Source: a virus. From it: 26,796 nt of DNA. Made by a program: the position numbers and the translations under genes. The DNA is taken from IMG/VR virus record IMGVR_UViG_3300021599_002224, positions 1 to 26,796 of that record; one strand, given 5' to 3'. Below are positions 20,305-26,796 of this stretch, piece after piece (position 1 is the first letter of the stretch; the number at the start of each line of letters is the position of its first letter). Below the pieces are notes generated by a model, which did no database searches, was not told where the DNA came from, and worked only from the letters and a program-made list of their open reading frames with translations.

Positions 20305-20731
20305 CAATGTTAGCCTCATAAATATACGCAGTGATGCCGAATTTTGGAGGGTTTATACTCAATCTATAGAAGAATCAAGAAAGGCGGTTGAAAAAAACAG
20401 AAAAGAAGAACTTACTTTTAGGCAAGAGCTTGACACAATAAGGGGCAGCCTTTCTTGTAAAAAATGTAGGGAAAACCCAACTTGGGAATACTTCTCGGTT
20501 GTGGATACTTTCGATACAATACAATTGAGTTTTTTCTGCCCAAACAGTTGCCAATTAGATAGTTGCAAAATAAAATTGCGTTCGATGATGTCGAATTATC
20601 ATGTGTTTGACTATATTAAGGACTTTATAAAAGATTTAATAAAAAAGGAGATGTATGAATATGATATGGAAAAATACTATCAAATACAAGAAAAATTTAA
20701 GGAATTTAATGCAGAGAAAAGGACTGATTGA
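20297..20731 (+). CDS. Hypothetical protein with Cys cluster, 144 aa
   Basis: The N-terminal third is a charged helix (WRVYTQSIEESRKAVEKNRK); the middle has SCKKC (residues 53-57) and later CPNSCQLDSC, a possible zinc site; the C-terminal third is a Lys/Tyr-rich helix. GAGGAGAAGG precedes the start. A/T-rich codon use sets it apart from the replication genes. No known family was recognised. It is coupled to the next gene by the same 16-base junction seen at 7398. Confidence 0.65.
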   Translation: MTDNVSLINIRSDAEFWRVYTQSIEESRKAVEKNRKEELTFRQELDTIRGSLSCKKCRENPTWEYFSVVDTFDTIQLSFFCPNSCQLDSCKIKLRSMMSNYHVFDYIKDFIKDLIKKEMYEYDMEKYYQIQEKFKEFNAEKRTD

Positions 20732-20964
20732 TGGCGCAACTGGTAAAATACGAAATCCCCATGCGAAGCATTTATTGGCGTATCGCGGCAACGATTGCAT
20801 TGTGCTTTTCAGTGTTACAGATAAACGACACTGATTTTTGGCTGTATTTTTTTTATGGGGTAGGAAAAACTTCCTTTGTAGCATTTGTTGGGCGGCTTTT
20901 ATGGCGAAGTTTGCCATGCAAAAAAACATTGGTTCATAGAAAGGGCGATAACGATGTACACTAG
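20731..20964 (+). CDS. Small membrane protein, 77 aa
   Basis: From ATG 20731 it has two hydrophobic stretches (IYWRIAATIALCFSVLQI and FWLYFFYGVGKTSFVAFVG) and a basic C-terminus. No family was recognised. As a membrane protein in a small accessory block next to int it could be an exclusion or conversion factor, but this is speculation. Confidence 0.6.
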   Translation: MAQLVKYEIPMRSIYWRIAATIALCFSVLQINDTDFWLYFFYGVGKTSFVAFVGRLLWRSLPCKKTLVHRKGDNDVH

Positions 20965-21220
20965 AGAAAAATACCGTGCATTGCTAGATGAAGCACTGCG
21001 TGAAGCTAAGGATAAACGCATAGTTAGCAAGGAAGTTTCAAGCAAAACACTGGCCAATGCCAATGATTTTATTGACAACCAAAGTTGCTTAGAATTGTTT
21101 GACTTTCCAAGTATTTCCGTAGGGTGCGACATATCAATTTTGTTTGAATGGCTTTTCCTATTGGTTCAAAGTGTTCTTGGATACGCCTTTGACTTTCTCA
21201 ACAGTACGCATTCCACCTAA
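20954..21220 (+). CDS. Hypothetical protein, 88 aa
   Basis: ATG 20954 behind AAGGGCG gives MYTREKYRALLDEALREAKD and a hydrophobic C-terminal helix (ILFEWLFLLVQSVLGYAFDF). It overlaps the previous gene by 11 bases, and its last 63 bases overlap the 3' end of the convergent holin gene on the other strand. Longer readings begin at 20885 but lack a ribosome site. Confidence 0.6.
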   Translation: MYTREKYRALLDEALREAKDKRIVSKEVSSKTLANANDFIDNQSCLELFDFPSISVGCDISILFEWLFLLVQSVLGYAFDFLNSTHST

Positions 21221-21592
21221 TCCAAGAATACCGCCCAATGCCCACCCTAGCAAGTCTGTATCTATGTTGGGCAAAGTCGGGATTACTTTGTTGAACAGCG
21301 CACAAAGGAAAAGCAAAAATGGCTGAAGAATAAGAATGTACGCAAATGAAAAACAGCATACCCACCCGACCGCTGGCCGCCATCCCGACACAAATAGATT
21401 GCTGCTGGCCGCCTCAATTTTATTTATTTCAAGCTGGCCAGTGGCTAATTGTGTTGCCGAGGCCAATTCAGCAAGCTCACCACGTTGTTCCAATTCTTGT
21501 AGTTTTAATATGGCTTCAGCTTTAGTCGCAGGGTCAGGCCATATCTTATTTATGACTGTGCTGGCCAGATTAAATACGCTATCAACTACCAT
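21158..21592 (-). CDS. Holin of the 3-TM (GTA-like) family
   Basis: This 144-residue membrane protein should form lesions in the inner membrane for lysis. The N-terminal half is an amphipathic helix (PATKAEAILKLQELEQRGEL), followed by SGWRPAVGWVCCFSFAYILI, a second hydrophobic helix (LQPFLLFLCALFNKVI) and LLGWALGGILGLGGMRTVEK, the diagnostic C-terminal pattern of the 3-TM holin family. It is the last gene of the leftward late block and converges with the gene at 20954. No endolysin gene is in the window. Confidence 0.82.
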   Translation of the reverse strand: MVVDSVFNLASTVINKIWPDPATKAEAILKLQELEQRGELAELASATQLATGQLEINKIEAASSNLFVSGWRPAVGWVCCFSFAYILILQPFLLFLCALFNKVIPTLPNIDTDLLGWALGGILGLGGMRTVEKVKGVSKNTLNQ

Positions 21593-21813
21593 TACTTATC
21601 GGCTTTCGAATCCAGTTTGTCGAAGATCTGACGGAGAAACATTTTCACCTCATCAATGTCGGCGCGGTAGTCATCCTTCTGCACATAGATCATGGGCAGC
21701 TCTGACATCTTGTCTTCCAATTTTTGGATGGTGCGTGTGAGATTGGTGGCGACATAGACCGCCAGAAACCCTGCCACGCTGACAATGAGATTAAAAAGCT
21801 GTTGGTTGTCCAT
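21592..21813 (-). CDS. Small membrane/coiled-coil protein of the lysis block
   Basis: 73 residues: an N-terminal transmembrane helix (LFNLIVSVAGFLAVYVA) and a long charged helix (TRTIQKLEDKMSELP ... DEVKMFLRQIFDKLDSKADK). The layout resembles XhlA-like or antiholin-like proteins. It is coupled to the holin by TAATG. Confidence 0.7.
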   Translation of the reverse strand: MDNQQLFNLIVSVAGFLAVYVATNLTRTIQKLEDKMSELPMIYVQKDDYRADIDEVKMFLRQIFDKLDSKADK

Positions 21814-21818
21814 GGCTT

Positions 21819-22451
21819 TTACTCGTAAAGGATGTTGATAGAACCCGCGTCGAAGGTGTCAGTGCCGTTCGAAGTCGTGACAGCCAGCTGTGTCAGCGTG
21901 CCAGAGAGAGGCACCACACCCGCAACGGTATGTGTCCACGCGACCGAGCTTGTGGCAAACACACCTTTCGCCGCCCAGATGTTATTCGCCGCGTCTACCA
22001 GCGTGAAGATTATCGAACCATGGTAGACGTAAGCCGCACTAGGCACGTTGGTGTAGATGTCGAAGCCAGCGGTCTGGTTGACTGTGGCCGCGCCGCTGCT
22101 GATCACCGAACCCGCGCCCAAATAGCCTGATGTAGCCAAGCCACCGGCTGGCCCCAGCCTAAAACGGATAAGAGCGCTGCCACTCAGACTGACACCATTC
22201 AATGAAACGGTGATGCGCTTGACCCAATTGGGAATGCCCGTAAACGGAATTGACGTGCCGCTGGTGCTGTTCTGCACGGTACCTAGCGTCAAAGGTTGAG
22301 ACAATTTCGCTGGGGTCACATTCGCGTCCGTTATCTTCGCCGTGGTGACGGCGTTGTTGGCGAGTTTGGCTGCGGTCACAGAGCTGTCAGCAAGCGCCTG
22401 GGTGTTTAAGTTACCGTCGGCGATGACGTCTGAAGTTACTTGGGTAGGCAT
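21819..22451 (-). CDS. Tail-fibre-associated beta-rich protein
   Basis: From ATG 22451 (GGGAGG eight bases upstream) it has 210 residues. The N-terminus carries tail-fibre-type repeats (VTAAKLANNAVTTAKITDAN), shared with the main tail fibre at 23432; the rest is beta-rich (WVKRITVSLNGVSLSGSALI, SAAYVYHGSIIFTLVDAANN) like a fibre tip or a capsid-decoration domain. It is coupled to the upstream membrane protein by TAATG. A receptor-binding or accessory fibre protein is likely. Confidence 0.75.
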   Translation of the reverse strand: MPTQVTSDVIADGNLNTQALADSSVTAAKLANNAVTTAKITDANVTPAKLSQPLTLGTVQNSTSGTSIPFTGIPNWVKRITVSLNGVSLSGSALIRFRLGPAGGLATSGYLGAGSVISSGAATVNQTAGFDIYTNVPSAAYVYHGSIIFTLVDAANNIWAAKGVFATSSVAWTHTVAGVVPLSGTLTQLAVTTSNGTDTFDAGSINILYE

Positions 22452-22867
22452 TACGCGGCCTCCCGCAATTTCTTGTACGCACGGATGGCGCGTGGCCAGA
22501 TACCAGAAGCCGCCAGCCCTATCACTAACCCAACGGCCACGGAGAATAGCACCAGGTTGTTGTAGAATACCGCGATGGCGAGAAGGCTGCCCGACAACCA
22601 AAAGGCAAAGTCTTGAATGCTGTCGCGTAGAGTGCGCCAGCCATCCTGTGGCACGCTCGTCAGATCCCACGTCTCGATAGCCCCTGAAACAATGACGTTA
22701 AGTGTTAGCGCCCAGAACCAACCTCCGCCCAACAACAGCGCCAGTCCGCCAATGAAAACCCCCAGTAATGCGTGGGCGAATTGGTTGGTGATCCAACCGT
22801 ACCAATCTTCCCCCTGATCGTCAGGGGTAGCCAAACTGGATACAACCAAAGCCCAAACATTAACCAT
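22451..22867 (-). CDS. Multi-pass membrane protein
   Basis: 138 residues from ATG 22867 (GAGGTGA upstream; a GTG at 22879 would add four). Three hydrophobic segments are visible: FAHALLGVFIGGLALLLGGG, FAFWLSGSLLAIAVFYNNLV and FSVAVGLVIGLAASGIW. It lies between fibre and lysis genes, so a lysis-related function is possible. It overlaps the upstream gene by eight bases. Confidence 0.7.
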   Translation of the reverse strand: MVNVWALVVSSLATPDDQGEDWYGWITNQFAHALLGVFIGGLALLLGGGWFWALTLNVIVSGAIETWDLTSVPQDGWRTLRDSIQDFAFWLSGSLLAIAVFYNNLVLFSVAVGLVIGLAASGIWPRAIRAYKKLREAA

Positions 22868-23429
22868 TATTGAAATCACCTCGTGTTAAAAATAATTGAT
22901 CCATAAGCACATCGGGGATTCCAAGCACCATTTGTAATTGCGCGATGATGGGATAATCACGGCCAACCTGCACCATCGTCACCCAAGTGAAGGTGATCTT
23001 GTCGCGCTCAGCCGCTGTCAGAGTTAGGCCGCCAGCGATAGCTTGGGCAACGCCTGCTGCTAAAGGAGCGGGCAGGTTATAAGGCGCAGTTTGCAACTGC
23101 GCGGCTGTGGGCGTTCCCCCCGCAACCGCTGCCTCAACAATCTGTTTGAGGGGATAGGGCAATTCCGCCTGTTTTGCCGCAGCCAAAATGCCAGCATAGG
23201 TCAAAACACCCATGTTGACCAAGCCTTGCTGAAACTCGCCAGGTGTTAGGATGGGGAAGGAAGGGGGTTGTTGGATAGCCGAAAACAACGCCTCAATCTC
23301 ACTATTTGTCAAATGAGGGTTGCCAGCAAAATCAATCACGATGCTAGAGCCATCGTCGTCAACCCGCCATCCTTGGTATCCCAGGCTCTCTAAAACTTTA
23401 GTTATTTCAGGTAATGTCAACATATTCAT
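22860..23429 (-). CDS. Hypothetical virion-region protein, 189 aa
   Basis: This protein begins MNMLTLPEITKVLESLGYQG; the second ATG (23423) has better-spaced AGGA. An N-terminal alpha-beta part is followed by Pro/Ala-rich linkers (QQPPSFPILTPGEFQQGLVN) and helical repeats. It stands just after the tail fibre, in the place of fibre chaperones or baseplate accessory proteins, but no such motif was seen. Confidence 0.65.
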   Translation of the reverse strand: MNMLTLPEITKVLESLGYQGWRVDDDGSSIVIDFAGNPHLTNSEIEALFSAIQQPPSFPILTPGEFQQGLVNMGVLTYAGILAAAKQAELPYPLKQIVEAAVAGGTPTAAQLQTAPYNLPAPLAAGVAQAIAGGLTLTAAERDKITFTWVTMVQVGRDYPIIAQLQMVLGIPDVLMDQLFLTRGDFNNG

Positions 23430-23431
23430 TC

Positions 23432-24950
23432 CTATGGTGTGTATTCATAAACAATAAGAGTGCATTTGCTTGCACCCCCGTATATACGGCCGCCAGAATT
23501 TCCATTGACATATATAGTACCCCCACTTTCACCAACTCTGACCCTATAAGTCCTGGCTGACGTGCTACCAGCAACCTCATCATGAGAAACGGAAGTATTC
23601 TGCACATATACAGTATTTGATCCTGACCCCCCCACCGCTAAAGCGTTTGCCGCTGAATCCCGGAAGATTGCCGCACATGGCCTCCCCCCGCTGCTGCCAT
23701 TAAGCTGGCAGACGCTCAATACGGCGATTCGATTGGTTGAGCTTAACGGAGTAATAGCTTGGGTCATAATCTCAACACCCTCCGTAATTTGCGGTATTGT
23801 GTCATCAAAAGGAATTTGAGTGGCGGAGCTTGTGTAGGTTGTGTACTCAACATAAAAATATTGTACTATTTTATTTGATGCTATCTCACTAAAATTAACA
23901 GCTCGGACATCACCAGTTGCCCCGCGTCCAACTACTTGCGAGGCTGAAAGTGCTAGGTCGCTTGCAACACCAGAAGATGCGGCAGCTCTAACTTTTACAG
24001 TGTTAGCTGCCATGTCTGCTAGCAAGGTGTTACTGACCGCGCTATTGGCGATCTTTGCCGTGGTAACTGCACCATCAGCAATCTTTGCAGTGGTGGCCGC
24101 GTTGTCTGCAATTTTAGCAGATGTAACCGCGCCATCCGCGATCTTTGCTGTGGTTACGCTGGTGTCGCTGGGGACGCCGATACCCAACGTTGTCCCCCAA
24201 CGCACAAAGATGTTACCTGTGCCGGCGGCAGGAGCGCCGCTCACGAAGGTGAGCGTGCTGCCCGACAACGTGTAGTCTGTTGTGGGTCGCTGGCGCACAC
24301 CAGAGATAAACACTTCCAGGTTTGCGATAGCGCCAGGTGACGTGGACAATGTGAACGCCGTCTGCGCGCCCGTACCATTGAACGTCTGTGTGGAGAACCC
24401 GCTTGAACCCGCAACAGTTAGCAGACTGGTCGGATCGTAAGTGGTCAACGCACTGCCCGCAGCGTTGAACCCCAACAGTTGCAACGGCTGCGCTGTGGGC
24501 AGGCTGGTTGAGATGCCCGTTGTGGCGGCAGGCAACGCAATGGAGCGGCTGAGGTTTTCGTTGACCTGCTGCGCCAGCATCGTCAACTGATCGAGCGCCC
24601 TCTCGTGTGACTCCGCAGGAAACGGGTCGTTGGGAACGTAGTCGGTTAACTGGGTGAAGGGTACGTTACGAAGGATGCTGATCTTCTGCGAAGGGTACGT
24701 TACGAAGGATGCTGATCTTCTGCGCAGCCGTAGGAGCCACGGTGCAGGTAACAGTGCCGCCAGCAGGGACACCCGCCCCTGTAACCGTGTAATCCGTCCC
24801 CAAAGCCAAGGTGGTGCTGACCCCTGTGGCAATCACAGTGCGCAACACGGTCAGGTGAGTGTTGTCTAGAAAATAGAAAGGTACGGTAAAGGCCGTGGTT
24901 ACGCCGTTACCAGTATAATCTGCTCTTGATGTCGTTGTGTTGACGGTCAC
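23432..24950 (-). pseudogene. Tail fibre, frameshifted by a 34-bp duplication
   Basis: The frame from GTG 24950 (GAGG upstream) codes the phage tail-fibre N-terminal domain (MTVNTTTSRADYTGNGVTTA ... AAQKISILRNVPF) but then runs into AEDQHPS and a stop at 24666. The remainder (FTQLTDYVPNDPFPAESHER onward) continues in another frame to 23432. The cause is an exact 34-bp tandem duplication at 24656-24723; without it the gene is one open frame of 494 residues. The middle carries VTTAKIADGAVTSAKIADNA-type repeats and the C-terminus is Gly/Ser-rich, as in receptor-binding fibres. It could be phase-variable, broken, or an assembly artefact. Confidence 0.82.
24656..24723. repeat. Perfect 34-bp tandem duplication
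   Basis: Copies at 24656-24689 and 24690-24723 are identical. 34 is not a multiple of three, so the number of copies decides whether the tail fibre is in frame: one copy in frame, two copies shifted. Confidence 0.95.
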
Positions 24951-24989
24951 GGCGGCCTCTCAATTGGTGTGATTATCGCATCATTTGGG

Positions 24990-25394
24990 TTATTGTGGAA
25001 GGGTTTTGGTTTGCAGTCGCTTCTCCAATTCAGTGCTGATTTGGAGCGCCTTCTGCATAATCTGTTCAGGAGGAACCGCAAACGCCTTTCCTACCTTACG
25101 GCTCTGCTCAAACACTTTTTCAATTGCAATGCGTTGCGCCATATCAGGCATGGTGTCCCACCAAGGGGAATTGACCATCAACTGAATGCCTTCGTACGCG
25201 ACCTTGCCGGACTTCTCTGCAAAAATATCACGTTGTTCGGGCGTCAATTCTATTTTACCCAGTTTGGGATCGCGCCCCGCAGGCAGTTCAATGTTGTCGG
25301 GCGCTTTAGACACACCGACACCCAGGCGCGCAACCTCAGTGCGAACTTTGTCGGTGCTTTCTGTGGAAACCGTGATGGGGCTGATACCTGCCAA
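24990..25394 (-). pseudogene. Detached C-terminal part of the large virion protein
   Basis: The frame reads ISPITVSTESTDKVRTEVAR ... ALQISTELEKRLQTKTLPQ and stays open further upstream as NPKRDPFGEPIPAKDRLAG. It looks like the natural C-terminus of the large protein at 25250-26796, but in a different frame. The ATG at 25394 lies within the continuous sequence and is not a real start. A frameshift plus a missing middle segment separates it from the N-terminal part. Confidence 0.65.
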
Positions 25395-26796
25395 ACGATC
25401 CTTTGCGGGGATTGGCTCGCCAAACGGATCACGTTTGGGGTTGCCGCGACAACGTTCGACAGTCCTTGTAAGAAAGTTTGGTTGGTTATTGAATTGGCAA
25501 AAGCGATTGAAATAATTTTTGGTATTTTATCTCTCTCCTCTTCTCCCATATATTCCCAAGCCGCTGCTGCGTCAGCCGCCATGCCGACTAACGTGCCTAC
25601 TGGCTGGAGACGTTGGTAATTGTACCATGTGTTTCCGATTTTTTTTGAATAAGGCTGCCAACCACTTGCCAATTGCGCGGCGCGCTTACGTGTGTCTGGA
25701 TCGCCTTGACCCGATATGTTTCCAGACAGCGCCATGGCGAATACAGTTGAGAAAAGAGCGGTACCGACGACCAACTCAGCCGCAGCTTTGTCCGCTTCGA
25801 CACCACCTTTACTAATGGCGTTCCGCCAGTCCTTCATGATTGGCGCAGCAGGGCTTAATCTGAATGTTTCTTTGAACACGTTAATAGGTGATTGTGTGAA
25901 AGGAACCGCCCATTCCAAATAATACTCTTTTATAAGTCTTTGAACTGCGCGGCCCTTCGACCCCAGCGGTGCGTTAAATGTGAAGCGTTCGCCCGCAGCA
26001 TCAATCTGCTCCACCATTTTGTCGGTCGGGCTAGCTGCAATACTTGCAACACGTTCACGGAACTCACGGGTGGCGGGGTTATACCCTTCTTGCGCAGCCT
26101 GCCGTGTAGCCAAAGTAAAAGCCTCGCCACGTTCGTTGAGAGTGCGAAAGAACGCGTCGGCGGCTGATAAAGTCCGAAGAGGAAATCGTATAGCCTCACC
26201 CAGCTTACCCTCAATCGCTTTACGGTGAGATTCTGTTTTACCCGACATGTTTTCGCCTGTTTTCAACACGGAGAGCATGGATTTCGCGCCGTCGATGGTG
26301 CCGTGGATGTTTCCAACAACGCGCGCTAAAGGCTCTATCGCCGACATAGCTTCGGGGGCGCCACGGGCGCGGTTAATCGCCACTGCCGTTGCGTCAACCA
26401 AAGGCCGCGTAGCCATAAAAGTCAGGTTGCCCATGATGTTGGCAACTTGAGTTACCGGCCCCGACACAAGCCCCGATTTCCACGCCTCAATGACTTTTTC
26501 CCATAAGGACGCTTTGGACGCCTTGACAGCGAAGGTGCTGAGTTGAGTAACATCGCCTAGTTCGCCGACCATCTGCGCGAGTTTTTGCGGGTCATCCCGA
26601 TACTTGGTCAACAATTCAGACGCTTCTTTCCCTAGTGCGTTGACGTTTTGCGCAGCTTTGCGGGCGTTAAGCGCGCGAGCAATCGCCGCGCCATTGCCTT
26701 GGTCAATAGCGTGCAACATGGCCAGCGTCTCGATAGCCTGCGCTTGGCGCGCCGCCATCTCTGGTGTAACGCCAAGCTCGCCCGCAGCACGAATCT
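25250..26796 (-). pseudogene. Large virion-associated protein, 5' end outside window, 3' end frameshifted
   Basis: The frame is open from the right edge (IRAAGELGVTPEMAARQAQA) to a stop at 25250. It has helical segments, a membrane-tropic part (DKAAAELVVGTALFSTVFAM) and GSKGRAVQRLIKEYYLEWAV, which resemble C-terminal regions of very large phage polyvalent or internal virion proteins. Up to NQTFLQGLSNVVAA (about 25450) the reading is natural; after this it becomes arbitrary (PNVIRLASQSPQRIVWQVSA), while the true continuation lies in the other frame. In relatives as I remember them a segment of some 50 residues follows LSNVVAA; it is missing here, so a deletion with frameshift is likely. DNA injection is a possible role. 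Confidence 0.7.

Noticed and set aside
23432-24950. Diversity-generating retroelement acting on the tail fibre
   Set aside because: No reverse transcriptase, no template repeat and no adenine-variable C-terminal repeat are present in the window.
24969-25619. A 216-codon plus-strand frame opposite the large virion gene
   Set aside because: It lies antisense to a natural-looking protein sequence and has no ribosome site or recognisable composition.

Overview
The window looks like about 27 kb of a temperate tailed-phage (or prophage) genome. It has a small and large terminase pair, a tail-fibre and holin-type late block, a full phage replication and recombination set, a divergent repressor/Cro-like pair, and a tyrosine integrase beside an attachment site. 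The attachment core copies the 3' half of a tRNA-Asn(GTT) whose acceptor stem and encoded CCA look proteobacterial, probably betaproteobacterial; that host assignment is inference. The late genes are on the minus strand at both edges, and both edges cut a gene: terL loses its 3' end at base 1 and a large virion-type protein loses its 5' end at base 26796. This fits a piece of a larger, perhaps circularly permuted, genome with one leftward late transcription unit.

Layout: 1-2033 (minus) terL and terS. 2049-3994 (plus) an early cassette of small unknown genes with near-identical leaders, closed by a strong terminator. 4049-4964 a gene-free region with 22-bp tandem repeats, A/T-rich direct repeats and an array of the palindrome TGTTACCGTAACA, so an origin-like and operator-rich segment. 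4965-5896 a minus-strand XRE repressor opposed to a plus-strand Cro-like protein, with another copy of the palindrome between them. 5893-18171 (plus) RuvC-like resolvase, pentapeptide-repeat protein, small unknown genes, SNF2-type helicase, adenine methyltransferase, DUF2800 nuclease, DUF2815 ssDNA-binding protein, family A DNA polymerase, zinc-finger protein and primase-helicase. 18155-19904 AlpA/Xis-like protein, attP and integrase. 19901-21220 small A/T-rich accessory genes. 21158-26796 (minus) holin-type membrane proteins, tail fibre and a large virion-associated protein.

The most striking element is in the DNA polymerase. An intein with all its splicing motifs interrupts motif B (the O-helix). 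Inside the intein, in a different reading frame (-1), lies a complete HNH-type homing endonuclease ORF, while the polymerase/intein frame stays open through the whole endonuclease. Splicing and endonuclease thus appear to be carried by two overlapping frames of one DNA stretch rather than by a fused protein.

Other points of interest are seven exact copies of a 13-bp palindrome, one on the start codon of terL; a perfect 34-bp tandem duplication that throws the tail fibre out of frame; and a broken large virion gene with an apparent internal deletion. Everything is read by eye; no database search was run.
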